Shown: positions 44,821 to 54,773, numbered from the stretch's first letter. The stretch is 64,000 nucleotides of DNA from Pirellula staleyi DSM 6068 (GCA_945875845.1 CAMCMB010000004.1:62001-126000), one strand, 5' to 3'. The notes: a model not told the origin generated them from the sequence alone. Numbers and translations are program-made.

Positions 44821-44899
44821 GGGAGGACGAGGCTCCTGCCGAGCTAGCGACGCAATGGTTCGGCAGGAGCCTCACCCTCCCAAGCAATGAATGAATTGG
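44821..44899. repeat. Dispersed repeat family C, inverted copy
   Basis: GAGGCTCCTGCCGA and CGGCAGGAGCCTC arms face each other around about 20 bp, flanked by GGGAGG and CCTCCC. Same family as 19928 and 63919. It lies in the gap between the Tat gene and purH. Confidence 0.8.
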
Positions 44900-44957
44900 T
44901 AGGGTCACGTCGATGCAACAGAGACGTACCGCCCACAGGACTAGGCATGACAATCGC

Positions 44958-46583
44958 TTAGTGCCTAAAGTGCCGTTGGCCAGTGAAAATCATCGGAATT
45001 CGGTGCTCGTTGCAGGCTGCGATGACTTCATCATCCTTTCGCGATCCGCCCGGTTGAATAATGGCAATGATTCCCGCTTTTGCTGCCCGATGGATGGAGT
45101 CCGCAAAAGGGAAAAATGCATCCGATGCCAATATGCTCCCATTCGATCGGTCCGAGGCTTTTTCGATGGCGATTTCAACGCTGTCGACTCGGCTCATCTG
45201 CCCCGCTCCCACTCCCACCAAAGCAGCATCACGCGCCAAAATGATGGCATTGCTCTTGACGTGTCGGACCATTTCCCAGCCAAACGCAATGTCATCCCAC
45301 AACTCTTCCGCCACGGCCACACTCGTTACCGTTTTCCAATTCAAATTGATTGCAGGTTGATTGTCGGATTGCTGGACAAGGACACCCCCACTTAGAAATC
45401 GATAATGCAGCTCAAGCGGCTGTGGGCCGAAAGGTCCCGTTTGCATCAAGCGGACGTTGTCTCGCCACTTTGGCTTGGTCTTAAGTACCGCCACTGCCTC
45501 CGGCAAAAACTTCGGCGCAACAATTGCCTCGATAAACAATCCTGGCTCGCAAAGCACTTCCGCAGTCTCGACATCCACCGTCGTGTTAAACCCGATCACG
45601 CCTCCAAATGCACTCAACGGATCGCCAGCCAGTGCTTTTCTGCAAGCGAACGAAAGCTTATGAGCGGATGCTCCGCCGCAAGGGTTGTTGTGTTTGACAA
45701 CGACAGCGGACGGTTTCGCGAAACATCGAACAATGCCCAACGCACTGTCCAAATCAAGCAAATTGTTGAATGATAATTCCTTGCCATTCAGTTGCTCTGC
45801 GTCGACAAGCGAAGCGTTGGAATTGCCTGGCAACCGATATAAAGCTGCTGCTTGATGGGGATTCTCACCGTAACGCAAACTGCTCTTGAGCTGCAACGGA
45901 ATCAACATACTCGACGGCATTGACAAAGGAGAAACGACTGTAGAGGTTTCTGCAACAACCGACTTCGTAAGATAATTTGCAATGTTGGCATCATAGCGTG
46001 CTGTCTCGGCAAAGCACTCAGCCGCCAATTGCAAACGCGTTGCATCACTTGTGCCTCCATGCTTACCTAATTCCCTAGCGATCAATTCATATTGGTTAGG
46101 ACTCGTCGCAACCGTAACAAACACGTGATTCTTTGCGGCAGCTCGAATGAGACTGGGACCGCCAATGTCGATCTGTTCAATCGCTTCGGGCAAGGTCACA
46201 TTTGGCTTTCGAATCGTCTCTTCGAAGGGATACAGATTCACAACAACGAGATCGAACTCCAGTATTTCGTGTTCGGCAAGCGAATCGCGATCTTGTGGGA
46301 CGTTGCGTCTGGCAAGAATTCCGCCAAAGATTTTCGGATGCAGTGTCTTCACTCTGCCATCCATGACTTCGGGAAAACCCGTATAAACCGCAATTTCGTG
46401 CGCATCTAGCCCATGGTCGAGCAAGTATTTGCGAGTCCCCCCGGTGCTGTAGATCTCAACTCCCCGCGACTCAAGCGATTTCGCGAGTTCGACCAAGCCC
46501 CGCTTGTCGCTGACACTGATTAACGCACGCTTGATAGACGAAAACGAACTCACGGATGGAGACTTTGGACCGGTTAGAGGCAC
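44958..46583 (-). CDS. purH: Bifunctional AICAR formyltransferase / IMP cyclohydrolase
   Basis: A 541-residue enzyme for the last two steps to IMP. The N-terminal cyclohydrolase shows LISVSDKRGLVELAK, STGGTRKYL, and PEVMDGRVKTLHPKI. The C-terminal transformylase shows VVKHNNPCGGA, GVGAGQMSRVDS and DAFFPFADSIHRAA. All motifs are intact and length is normal. The start chosen leaves an 80-bp gap to bioA. Confidence 0.97.
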   Translation of the reverse strand: MPLTGPKSPSVSSFSSIKRALISVSDKRGLVELAKSLESRGVEIYSTGGTRKYLLDHGLDAHEIAVYTGFPEVMDGRVKTLHPKIFGGILARRNVPQDRDSLAEHEILEFDLVVVNLYPFEETIRKPNVTLPEAIEQIDIGGPSLIRAAAKNHVFVTVATSPNQYELIARELGKHGGTSDATRLQLAAECFAETARYDANIANYLTKSVVAETSTVVSPLSMPSSMLIPLQLKSSLRYGENPHQAAALYRLPGNSNASLVDAEQLNGKELSFNNLLDLDSALGIVRCFAKPSAVVVKHNNPCGGASAHKLSFACRKALAGDPLSAFGGVIGFNTTVDVETAEVLCEPGLFIEAIVAPKFLPEAVAVLKTKPKWRDNVRLMQTGPFGPQPLELHYRFLSGGVLVQQSDNQPAINLNWKTVTSVAVAEELWDDIAFGWEMVRHVKSNAIILARDAALVGVGAGQMSRVDSVEIAIEKASDRSNGSILASDAFFPFADSIHRAAKAGIIAIIQPGGSRKDDEVIAACNEHRIPMIFTGQRHFRH

Positions 46584-46663
46584 TACAAGAAAAGAAAAGG
46601 CAACGTTAGCCTTCCTCTAATATGGTCGCCGAATACCCTCAAAATCGCAAGCCTGGATTCTTC

Positions 46664-48019
46664 CTAGGCAAGTCCATGCTCCACCGCATCCAATAGGAAA
46701 TCGATTTCCGATTCTGCAATCGAAAGGGGCGGAATAATCGGGATGACATTTCCCAGAGGTCTAAGCCATAACCCCTTTTCTAGCATGCGTTTGCAGATCT
46801 TGCCAGCGGTCTGCTCCCGCCACGGATGAGGAGTCTTGGTGGCCTTGTCCGAAACCAATTCAATGGCTGCCATCAATCCGCACGTTCGAATATCACCTAC
46901 CTCTGGATGGTTTCGCAATCCTTCCAAGCGGCTTCGTAATAAATTGGCTTTTGCTGGCAATTTCTCAAGGGTACTCTCCATTTGGAAAAGGTCCAAGGTC
47001 GCGTGAGCCGCCGACGCCGAAAGCGGATTGCCTCCATAGGTATGACCATGGAGAAAACTCCGAGCGTCCTCGAATCTCCCTAGGAATGCTTGCCAAACGC
47101 CCGTTGCGACAACGGTCGCACTCATCGGCAGGTAGCCGCCCGTCAAGCCCTTCCCTAAGCACAGAAAATCCGGGCACACCGACTCGTGCTCGCAAGCAAA
47201 CATTTTGCCTGTCCGACCCATGCCGACGGCAACTTCATCGGCAATGAGCAAACACCCAAACTCACGACAAAGCCGTTCGATTCCTGACAAGAACCCAATG
47301 GGGTGGATGACCATTCCTGCCGCCCCTTGCACTAACGGCTCAATGATCATCGCGACGATTTCGTCCGAGTGTTTCTCAAACAGCTCCCGATACTGCGACA
47401 GATAGTAGTCCGTCGCCTGCAATGGAGGGACCTCGATCGGCAGCCGATAGAGATCAGGACAAGGCCCTCGCAAGACGGGAAACAGCAATGGTTGAAACAT
47501 CTCTTGAAATCGCGATACGCCTCCGACGCTGACCGTTCCAAGCGTGTCACCATGATAGGCGTTCCCCAACGCCAAAAACGTCGTGCGTTTGGGCTCCGGC
47601 TTGGAACACTGCCGCCAGTATTGGAATGCGAGCTTCATCGCAACCTCCACCGCCGAAGCTCCATCGCCTGAGAAAAAAACATGGCTGAGCCCGTCCGGCG
47701 TTATCTCGACAAGCCTCTGTGCCAACGAAATCGTGGTCGGGTGACTCATTCCCAAATTCGTAACGTGGGAGATCCGTTCCAATTGATTTCGGATCGCTTG
47801 GTCAATGTAGGGATGACGGTGCCCGTGAATATTGCACCACATGGAGCTTGCACCGTCCAGATATCGGCGGCCATCGATGTCCGTCAACCAACAACCTTGC
47901 CCCGTCTCGATGATCAAACCTTCGTAGCCTTCCATCTGCGAGAACGCGTGCCAGACGGCGGTACGATCGAGTTCGCGAAGTTGTTGTCGACTCCCTCCAG
48001 ATCGAAGGCCCTCACTCAT
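46664..48019 (-). CDS. bioA: Adenosylmethionine-8-amino-7-oxononanoate aminotransferase
   Basis: A 451-residue PLP class III aminotransferase using S-adenosylmethionine to make 7,8-diaminopelargonate in biotin synthesis. Seen: DGASSMWCNIHGHRHP, FFSGDGASAVEVAMKLA, AYHGDTLGTVSVGG, and the PLP lysine in LGKGLTGGYLPMSA. The frame is open to 48049, but the ATG at 48019 overlaps the Rieske stop by 8 nt (ATGAGTGA), the same spacing as the cinA-Rieske junction, so 48019 is preferred. Other biotin genes are not in the window. Confidence 0.95.
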   Translation of the reverse strand: MSEGLRSGGSRQQLRELDRTAVWHAFSQMEGYEGLIIETGQGCWLTDIDGRRYLDGASSMWCNIHGHRHPYIDQAIRNQLERISHVTNLGMSHPTTISLAQRLVEITPDGLSHVFFSGDGASAVEVAMKLAFQYWRQCSKPEPKRTTFLALGNAYHGDTLGTVSVGGVSRFQEMFQPLLFPVLRGPCPDLYRLPIEVPPLQATDYYLSQYRELFEKHSDEIVAMIIEPLVQGAAGMVIHPIGFLSGIERLCREFGCLLIADEVAVGMGRTGKMFACEHESVCPDFLCLGKGLTGGYLPMSATVVATGVWQAFLGRFEDARSFLHGHTYGGNPLSASAAHATLDLFQMESTLEKLPAKANLLRSRLEGLRNHPEVGDIRTCGLMAAIELVSDKATKTPHPWREQTAGKICKRMLEKGLWLRPLGNVIPIIPPLSIAESEIDFLLDAVEHGLA

Positions 48020-48326
48020 CGTTGAGCTCGACTTGAATCTCATCCCCAACCACGATTACCGCAAAAATATCGACTTTGATCTTTGGGTTATCCAACCAGG
48101 ATCCATCGGTCAAGGAAAACCGCCATGCGTGCCATGGGCAGGTGACGGTGTCTTTGTCGATCCATCCACATGCCAGCGATGCTCCCATGTGGGGGCAAAA
48201 ATCGTCCATCGCGTGGAATTGACCATCTTGATTGAAGATCGCGATCATGCGGTCGCCCACGGGAAACGCTCTCGCCTCATTGAGCGGAATATCTGTTGTC
48301 TTCGCAACGGTGATTCGCTCAGCCAT
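48012..48326 (-). CDS. Rieske [2Fe-2S] ferredoxin-like protein
   Basis: A 104-residue small Rieske protein of the NirD/biphenyl-dioxygenase-ferredoxin type. The two cluster boxes are CPHMGASL and CPWHAWRF (C-x-H and C-x2-H), both complete, so it should bind a [2Fe-2S] centre. There is no membrane helix, so it is a cytoplasmic electron carrier or oxygenase/reductase partner; the partner is not in the window. It overlaps cinA and bioA by 8 nt each, which ties its expression to theirs. Confidence 0.9.
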   Translation of the reverse strand: MAERITVAKTTDIPLNEARAFPVGDRMIAIFNQDGQFHAMDDFCPHMGASLACGWIDKDTVTCPWHAWRFSLTDGSWLDNPKIKVDIFAVIVVGDEIQVELNDE

Positions 48327-49617
48327 GCTGCAACAACTCCAGCCGCAAAAAGTTCAATCCCGTCTTCGCCAATCGATGATAGAGCACGTCCGGATGAGCC
48401 CCTAGGGAAACCGTCGTGTGTTGGACTGGCTTGCCCCTCCGCGCGAGAGCGAACGTAAAATCCGATGTCGGCAAACTCTTGGAGGAGATCACGGATTGAT
48501 GTGTTGGGTAAACGCCTGCAGCGAGACACAAGTCGAGATCCAACTGATGTCGCAAATGCTCCGCCGCGTTCGATAATTTGTTGGTTATTTCGTCACTCGC
48601 ATTTGGATCCACCAAATCTGCCGAAAAACCAGAGGGAATACTCGCCGAAAGGTGGTCTAAGGAGGGAAACCATCGACCTGCTTGAAGCCCGGTCCAAGCT
48701 TGACTAGAAAGATCGGCAAGGTATTTCTGAATCCAAGCTCCTGAGCCGATTTCAATGACTCCAAGCTTTGTTGCTCCATCGGTCAGCGAGGCTTGGGTTG
48801 CGCTATCAATATCGATCTCTCCTTCGCCGAAGATCAACTGGCCGAGTTGTTCGTGAATCTGCTGAATCGTCGGCTCGATCTTGGATTGGAACTCCGCTTC
48901 GTTGGAACATAGGGCTGCGATTCGCAACGTGATCGTGGCCTTGGAAACCGTGATGCCGACGATTGGATCTCGGTCGCGATGGATCAGGTCTGGCAGCTTC
49001 TTTTCCACGTCGCTCTCGCCGATACCAAAAACTTTGACGCTATGATAAAACCAACGTTTGCTGCCAAGCCCCATTTCCTGGATTAGCCTGGGTTGAATCG
49101 TCTCAGCGAACATCTGCATCATTTCAGCAGGAACGCCGGGCAAAGAAAAGATACGGCTCGTTCGGCCCTCCAAAGTGTGTGGACTAGATACGATCAAATC
49201 GATTCCAGGTGCGGTCCCATGTGGGTTGTCGATCATTCGAGAACCGGCCGGAAACATGGCTTGTGAGCGATTCCTTTCGGGCATCGGTCGTTTCCTCAAA
49301 GCGAACAAAGACTCGATATGCTCAAGGGCTTCTTGGCGAATTTCAAGCGGAATTTCAAAAGCTAAGGCCATGGCTTCGCGAGTCAAGTCGTCGGCGGTTG
49401 GCCCCAGTCCACCGGTGGCAACGACCAGGTCCGCCCTTCGAACGGCGTTCCGAAACACGTCGATATTGTCTTGCATCGCATCGCCGACGGTGGTGTGAAA
49501 AGCTGTCTTAATTCCTAAATCGCCGAGCTTTTCGCTAATCCATTTGCTGTTGGTATCAAGGCGTTGGCCGCTGGTGATTTCGTCACCAATAGAAATGATC
49601 TCTGCTCTTAATGTCAT
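48319..49617 (-). CDS. cinA: CinA-family NMN amidohydrolase / competence-damage protein
   Basis: A 432-residue two-domain protein. The N-terminal MoaB/MogA-like domain (EIISIGDEITSGQRLDTNS, VATGGLGPTADDLTREA) joins a C-terminal CinA domain that deamidates nicotinamide mononucleotide for NAD recycling. The tail FTFALARRGKPVQHTTVSLG is family-like, though the usual C-terminal S-x-G-L-A/AESCTGG region is only weakly visible, so amidase activity is less certain. Also linked to competence in some bacteria. Confidence 0.88.
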   Translation of the reverse strand: MTLRAEIISIGDEITSGQRLDTNSKWISEKLGDLGIKTAFHTTVGDAMQDNIDVFRNAVRRADLVVATGGLGPTADDLTREAMALAFEIPLEIRQEALEHIESLFALRKRPMPERNRSQAMFPAGSRMIDNPHGTAPGIDLIVSSPHTLEGRTSRIFSLPGVPAEMMQMFAETIQPRLIQEMGLGSKRWFYHSVKVFGIGESDVEKKLPDLIHRDRDPIVGITVSKATITLRIAALCSNEAEFQSKIEPTIQQIHEQLGQLIFGEGEIDIDSATQASLTDGATKLGVIEIGSGAWIQKYLADLSSQAWTGLQAGRWFPSLDHLSASIPSGFSADLVDPNASDEITNKLSNAAEHLRHQLDLDLCLAAGVYPTHQSVISSKSLPTSDFTFALARRGKPVQHTTVSLGAHPDVLYHRLAKTGLNFLRLELLQHG

Positions 49618-49650
49618 GAAAATGTTTGGCTTGCGGTTGCGGGGTCAGGC

Positions 49651-51042
49651 TTAGTATTCGATAGCGGAATCGCTGGGTTTTTCATTTTGTGCTTTGAGGA
49701 CTTCATCCATGGTCAGAGCCATGACGCGCGTATACCTACGGATAGCCTCGCTGTAATTCTTAGAACGTTCCGCGGTCACAGCCATATGCATATGTTCGTC
49801 GATTTCCTTCGACTCGATCTTCCAATCATTTTCTTTGACCCAGTCGCCCAATTCGTGAAGCACGTTTGTCAATTGAGCGGTGAAACTCGCGTCTGGTTTG
49901 CAAGTTGCTTTACGATAGGGGCCGCGTCCATAAAATCCTTCAAAATCATTTCGAACGCGCTGTCCTTGATATTTGTACCAGCCAGTTGCAAAAGCCACTG
50001 CTCCCGCGCCTGCTGCCAAGCATGCAATGGGAAACTGACCGAGCAGCAACAGTACCAAACAACATAGAAAGCAAATCGCAGTCGCAATTCCAAATGGAAC
50101 AGGGAACTGTGGAGCGACCGCAGATGGGTTCTTGTCTTTCGAAGCATTGCCGCGTATCAACGTGTCGCTCTTTACTTCGCCAACAACGACAGTTATGTTG
50201 TCCGGCCCTCCCCGTAGATTTGCGAGATGGACCATGGCTTGCACGGCGCTATCGATGTCTAGAGCCTGCAAGAGCACCCCCATCTCTTCATCCGTCAGCT
50301 GGCCGCTCAACCCGTCACTACAAAGCAAAAACTTATCTCCGACACGCAACGGGAAAGGACCTTCCAAGTCGACCGCAACCGTTGCGTTGGGGCCAAGCGA
50401 ACGAGTGATCACGTTTTTCGGAATAGCATTGCTTCGCAGGGCTTCTTCGCTCATGTCACCCGAAGCTCGCATCTCCCAAACGAGGGAATGATCAAAAGTA
50501 AGCTGCTCCATGACGTTTCCTCGCAGTCGATAGACCCGGCTGTCACCGACGTGGGCTATGACCGCTCCCTCGGGCAGAATCGCCAATGCACAAGTTGTCG
50601 TTCCCATACTTCGGAAATCAGGATTCGCTTGTCCTTTGCGAAAGATCTCACTGTTCGTTTCTACGAGTGAGCGTTGCAAAGCCTCAGAAGGTATGCCTTT
50701 TAGAAGCTTCGAGAAATGATGTGGAATCAGTTCCACCGCAAGCCGACTCGCGAGCTCACCAGCAGCATGAGCACCCATCCCATCCGCGACGATCAGCAAG
50801 TGACCCGCTCGTTGCCAGGAACTATCGTCCTCAGCGAGGACAACCACATAACTATCCTGGTTGTTGCGACGCCGCATCCCAACATGTGTGGCAGAAGCGA
50901 CTGCGAACGAGTCTCGCCATGCGGGTTGTGAAGTTGGATTTGACTGAGACAAAATAAGTGTTAATTCGTTAAGACGAAAACTGTCGGAAAGGGAATAAGC
51001 CTGAAATGATACCACGAGCTCGCCATCGCTTCGATTCCACAA
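49651..51042 (-). CDS. PP2C-family protein serine/threonine phosphatase
   Basis: About 463 residues. The phosphatase core begins near residue 46: GMRRRNNQDSY, LIVADGMGAHAAGELAS, IAHVGDSRVYRL and LCSDGLSGQL hold the metal-binding aspartates. After the catalytic domain come two hydrophobic segments (FGIATAICFLCCLVLLLLG, IACLAAGAGAVAFATGWY) that anchor it in the membrane, then a charged tail. It may oppose Ser/Thr kinases such as the one at 54918, which is inference. The start is uncertain: the TTG at 51042 gives the longest frame; a TTG at 50952 is possible. Confidence 0.88.
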   Translation of the reverse strand: MWNRSDGELVVSFQAYSLSDSFRLNELTLILSQSNPTSQPAWRDSFAVASATHVGMRRRNNQDSYVVVLAEDDSSWQRAGHLLIVADGMGAHAAGELASRLAVELIPHHFSKLLKGIPSEALQRSLVETNSEIFRKGQANPDFRSMGTTTCALAILPEGAVIAHVGDSRVYRLRGNVMEQLTFDHSLVWEMRASGDMSEEALRSNAIPKNVITRSLGPNATVAVDLEGPFPLRVGDKFLLCSDGLSGQLTDEEMGVLLQALDIDSAVQAMVHLANLRGGPDNITVVVGEVKSDTLIRGNASKDKNPSAVAPQFPVPFGIATAICFLCCLVLLLLGQFPIACLAAGAGAVAFATGWYKYQGQRVRNDFEGFYGRGPYRKATCKPDASFTAQLTNVLHELGDWVKENDWKIESKEIDEHMHMAVTAERSKNYSEAIRRYTRVMALTMDEVLKAQNEKPSDSAIEY

Positions 51043-51045
51043 GCA

Positions 51046-51876
51046 TCACTTTTTGAAATTCGCGTCGAAAGCAGAAACGGGTTCGCCTCTGCGCCTTAAA
51101 CTGTGCAGTATAATTCCAGCTGCTACGCTGACATTCAACGAATCCGTCCCTAACTCCATCTCGATCCGTACGCATCGATTTGCAGCATTTTGAACGGACT
51201 TTGGGAGACCGTGGGCTTCGTTTCCAAGAATCAACAAAGTGGGCCCGCAACGGCGAAAAAGGCTCAATTCTACACTTGCATCGGTCAGGCAAGCGGCCAC
51301 CGATTCAATTCCCGATTGACTGCAGATTTCAATGGCTGCAAGTGGTTCAGGAACTTCATAGTACTTCAATTTGAATGCGTTTCCCATCGACACTCGCAAC
51401 ACACGACGGGCGAACGGATCCACGCATTCCGGGCCGATAAACAAATCCGAAATACCCAGCGCCGCGCAAGATCGAAAGATCGAGCCCATGTTTTCTGGAT
51501 CTTGAACTCCAATCAACATTACCCCCATCCAATCTCGCGTTGGCTTGAGCGATTCTTTCGAAACCTGAACGAACGTTGGCCGTATTCCACATGCTAAATA
51601 GCCACGATGAAACGAAAAGCCAATCAACTCAGAGACTTGCTCGCCCGGAACAACAAACAAATCGACGTCGCTCGGCAACCAAGAGACGGCTTCGTCAAGA
51701 TACTTCTCGTCGATGAGAAAGGAATCTACATCCATTCCGCTCGCAATCAAGCGGTGAACTAGCGGTTTGCTCTCCGCGATAAACCGACCGCTATATCGCG
51801 TCAAGTTCGTGGTCCGCAAATTTCGATACGGATCTAAGCGATCGGATTCAAGGTCGGTTAGGCGATGGATGGGCAT
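51046..51876 (-). CDS. TrmH/SpoU-family RNA 2'-O-methyltransferase
   Basis: A 276-residue SPOUT methylase. The N-terminal substrate-binding part is followed by the knotted SAM site: LIGVQDPENMGSIFRSCAALG (motif 1), LILGNEAHGLP (motif 2) and the SLNVSVAAGIILHSL (motif 3) end. All three are intact. It methylates a ribose in tRNA or rRNA; the site is unknown. The ATG at 51876 follows a 57-bp repeat-bearing gap after lnt. Confidence 0.92.
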   Translation of the reverse strand: MPIHRLTDLESDRLDPYRNLRTTNLTRYSGRFIAESKPLVHRLIASGMDVDSFLIDEKYLDEAVSWLPSDVDLFVVPGEQVSELIGFSFHRGYLACGIRPTFVQVSKESLKPTRDWMGVMLIGVQDPENMGSIFRSCAALGISDLFIGPECVDPFARRVLRVSMGNAFKLKYYEVPEPLAAIEICSQSGIESVAACLTDASVELSLFRRCGPTLLILGNEAHGLPKSVQNAANRCVRIEMELGTDSLNVSVAAGIILHSLRRRGEPVSAFDANFKK

Positions 51877-51915
51877 CTATGGATTGGTTTGCGATTCTGA
51901 TTCAAATTTATTTTC

Positions 51916-51967
51916 GATTCATGCCATTCGGCTTCAGCCAATGGTACCCGACCTTCGCCCCAGCGGG
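51916..51967. repeat. Single degenerate copy of the 91-bp repeat
   Basis: GATTCATGCCATTCGGCTTC, then GACCTTCGCCCCAGCGGGA, matching the left half of the 5866-6182 units. It overlaps the 3' end of lnt. Confidence 0.65.
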
Positions 51968-53640
51968 ACGCTACGGAATCGTCCCGCCAACCAAATTAGC
52001 ATCGGAATAATGCTAATAAATGCTAGGACTCTCGCAGGCCAGTCGCCCACGATTTGCCAATACCCCCAGCGACCATCTGGGTTGGGTTCGGCAAGAATCG
52101 AACCTCCCTCCAGACGCGGGATGAAACGAATGACGCGACCGTTACCATCGATCCATGCCGATATCCCAGAGTTTGCCGCCACCAACATCGGTCGTCGGTT
52201 CTCCACCGCCGCCAAGATCGCATTGTTCAAGTGGTGGTCCAAAATACTGGAACCACGAAACCAACCATCATTGGTGATGTTGACCAAAAGATCCGGCAGA
52301 TGCCCGTTGGCCGTTTGCGTAACAATTCGTGAACGCACCACATGTGGCAGCACATCTTCGAAACAGATGGTTGTTGATAGAACAGCTCCTGACGGAAGCT
52401 GCCATGACGGAACCTCTTCACTTGTCGACAGGGTCCCCATACCGAAGCTTGCTAACAATTCTGGAAACCAAGAGACAACAGGGATGTACTCGCCAAACAT
52501 GACCAAGTGCTGCTTGGTGTAGTATTGCGCTTCGTCTGGCTTGCTGGGATCTAGCCAGAGCGCGGAGTTGTATCGGCTACGCTTACCTCCACGAATCTTT
52601 TCCGTATCCGTCCCAACGAGCCAAAAAGGCGGCGAGGGTTCGAACGCTGCATTGAGACGATTTAGTTTGAAAGCATGTTCTCGCCTGATTTTCGTAAGGA
52701 TGTTTGCAAACTCAACTTCGTTCACCCCAAATTCGGGCGGGACTGCCGAGCTGCTGTCCCAATCAAACCACGAAGTCGTACCGCCAAAGGTGCTCTCTGG
52801 CCACAAGACCAAATCCACCCCTTGCGTTCGAGCTGTGCGCGCCCCAATCAAAGTCTGTTGTTCATAGCGTTCCCAACCCAATTTCTTGTCTTCGTAATCG
52901 GCGTCGAACATCGTGGGCATGTTCTCTTGAACGATCAATATTCTGCCTAGGGGCTTAATAGGCTCTTGGGCGGCAATCCATTGCTCATACGAACTCAAAT
53001 ACAAAGCCGAACCAACCACGACTCCCATCGCAAAACAACTCAATGCAACACATGCTACGGGGGAAATCCTACCGAACTGATCCTCCGAGCCATTTTTCTT
53101 TCGAACCCCCAAAATCGTCCATTGAGCTAACAGCGCTCCAATGAACATCACAACGTAACTAACGCCATAGCTGCCAAACTGCGATGCGATCGGCAGCATC
53201 CAAGGCCATGGCGTCTGGCTATGTGCCAGCATGCAAGCCGCAAAACCCGTTGCAAAATAAGCTCGTATTAATTCGCAACCCACCCAAGCCGTGGCCGCCG
53301 CGATTGGCAATGGAAATCGAAATTGGTGATGAAGCGATCTCGCCAGGGAAATAAAGAGAGGTAAGTAAACCGCCAAGTACAGCGACAAAGCCAACCATCC
53401 TGCGTACAGCGGCCAAAACGCCAATCGAATTCCCTGCAACAGGGCCAACCACATGATCGATCCGGCAAGCCAAATGCTCCAATACTCTCGCCGAGTGAAC
53501 GGGCCCTTTTTCGCAATGATCACAACCCAACAAGCACAAGCCAGATATGCCGCCCAAGGAAACTGGAGCGGCGGCAAAGACATCCAATACAATAATGCAC
53601 CAACCACAGCCCAAAACCAGTTTTTGTTTGCGACATTCAT
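51934..53640 (-). CDS. lnt: Apolipoprotein N-acyltransferase
   Basis: A 568-residue inner-membrane enzyme that adds the third acyl chain to lipoproteins. An N-terminal array of membrane helices precedes a nitrilase-fold domain with LVLWPESTFGG (catalytic Glu), the lysine region around AQYYTKQHLVMFGEY, and the cysteine in STTICFEDVLP. The catalytic Glu-Lys-Cys set is thus complete. The ATG at 53640 overlaps the aroB stop (ATGA); an upstream frame to 53688 lies inside aroB. Confidence 0.94.
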   Translation of the reverse strand: MNVANKNWFWAVVGALLYWMSLPPLQFPWAAYLACACWVVIIAKKGPFTRREYWSIWLAGSIMWLALLQGIRLAFWPLYAGWLALSLYLAVYLPLFISLARSLHHQFRFPLPIAAATAWVGCELIRAYFATGFAACMLAHSQTPWPWMLPIASQFGSYGVSYVVMFIGALLAQWTILGVRKKNGSEDQFGRISPVACVALSCFAMGVVVGSALYLSSYEQWIAAQEPIKPLGRILIVQENMPTMFDADYEDKKLGWERYEQQTLIGARTARTQGVDLVLWPESTFGGTTSWFDWDSSSAVPPEFGVNEVEFANILTKIRREHAFKLNRLNAAFEPSPPFWLVGTDTEKIRGGKRSRYNSALWLDPSKPDEAQYYTKQHLVMFGEYIPVVSWFPELLASFGMGTLSTSEEVPSWQLPSGAVLSTTICFEDVLPHVVRSRIVTQTANGHLPDLLVNITNDGWFRGSSILDHHLNNAILAAVENRRPMLVAANSGISAWIDGNGRVIRFIPRLEGGSILAEPNPDGRWGYWQIVGDWPARVLAFISIIPMLIWLAGRFRSVPLGRRSGTIG

Positions 53641-54731
53641 TTGTCTTTGCCGTCTTCCATCGAAGCCAAAATGTCTACGGCATTGCAACCCGCGACCGTT
53701 TCCACGTGGCCAATTTTCGTCGGCAAAATAAAATTTAACTTGCCGTGCAGAGTCTTCTTGTCCATTTGCATCGCTTCGATCAAGCGTTCTCCGGGTATGC
53801 CTTCAAACACAACGGGCAGCCCAAACTTGGAAAGCAATCGCGATTGCCGCTCAACACACTTTTCTGACCACAAGCCTAAGCGCTTTGCCAATCTAGCCGC
53901 CATCGTCATTCCAATCGAGATCGCTTCGCCATGCAAATATTGACCGTACGAGGTTTTGGCTTCGATGGCATGCCCAAAGGTATGGCCATAATTAAGCACT
54001 GCTCGAAGTCCCGTTGTTTCACGCTCGTCTTTGCAAACCACCTCTGCCTTAAGTTCACACGACCGACGCACGATATACTCCACTTGCTCTGCTCGCCTAT
54101 TCAAAATGGCATCGGCATGTTCCTCAAGAAAGGCAAAGAAAGTTTCGTCGAGAATCACTCCGTATTTCACGACCTCCGCCAAACCGCTCCGGTATTCCCG
54201 TTCCGGCAAGGACTCCAGGGATTGCGTGTCGATCCAAACGGCGTCGGGTTGCCAGAACGCGCCGATCATGTTCTTTGCCTGCGGTAAATTGATTCCGGTT
54301 TTGCCGCCAACACTGCTATCCACCATCGCCAACAAAGTCGTTGGGACTTGAACAAAGCGAAGGCCACGAGTGTATGTTGCTGCAGCAAACCCAGCTAAAT
54401 CTCCAACGACACCACCACCGATTGCGACCACCACGCTTTTTCGGTCCGTCTTGTCCTGCAGCATCTCAGCCCAAATCCTCGTCAGTGTGGAGACCGATTT
54501 CTGCTCTTCTCCACTCGGAATTTCAATGCGGGTTGTCCGCTTTCCAAGCGACTCAAGGTTCGCCGTAATGCGATGAGCGATCGTGCCAGCCACCTTGACA
54601 TCCGAGAGAATAACCGCATGCGTCCAATCCAAGATCTGCTCAGACAACTTCGAAGCCATTTGATCGATCGTTTCGGTCCCAATGAAGATCGGGTAGCTTC
54701 GTTCCGCGAGGTTCACTAAGACGTGTTGCAT
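53637..54731 (-). CDS. aroB: 3-dehydroquinate synthase
   Basis: A 364-residue NAD- and zinc-dependent enzyme of the shikimate pathway. Seen: IEIPSGEEQKSV, AIGGGVVGDLAGFAAATY, RFVQVPTTLLAMVDSSVGGKTGIN, and the zinc histidines in NYGHTFGHAIE. Length is normal. A TTG precedes the ATG at 54731, which is used. Its neighbours (lnt, methylase) are unrelated pathways, so any operon would be loose. Confidence 0.97.
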   Translation of the reverse strand: MQHVLVNLAERSYPIFIGTETIDQMASKLSEQILDWTHAVILSDVKVAGTIAHRITANLESLGKRTTRIEIPSGEEQKSVSTLTRIWAEMLQDKTDRKSVVVAIGGGVVGDLAGFAAATYTRGLRFVQVPTTLLAMVDSSVGGKTGINLPQAKNMIGAFWQPDAVWIDTQSLESLPEREYRSGLAEVVKYGVILDETFFAFLEEHADAILNRRAEQVEYIVRRSCELKAEVVCKDERETTGLRAVLNYGHTFGHAIEAKTSYGQYLHGEAISIGMTMAARLAKRLGLWSEKCVERQSRLLSKFGLPVVFEGIPGERLIEAMQMDKKTLHGKLNFILPTKIGHVETVAGCNAVDILASMEDGKDK

Positions 54732-54773
54732 CAAGAATTGGCTTGCAGGTGTTGGAGTGTTACGGATACAAAA

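Noticed and set aside
53641-53688. Earlier start for lnt inside aroB
   Set aside because: The ATG at 53640 overlaps the aroB stop in the ATGA style and gives the normal Lnt length.
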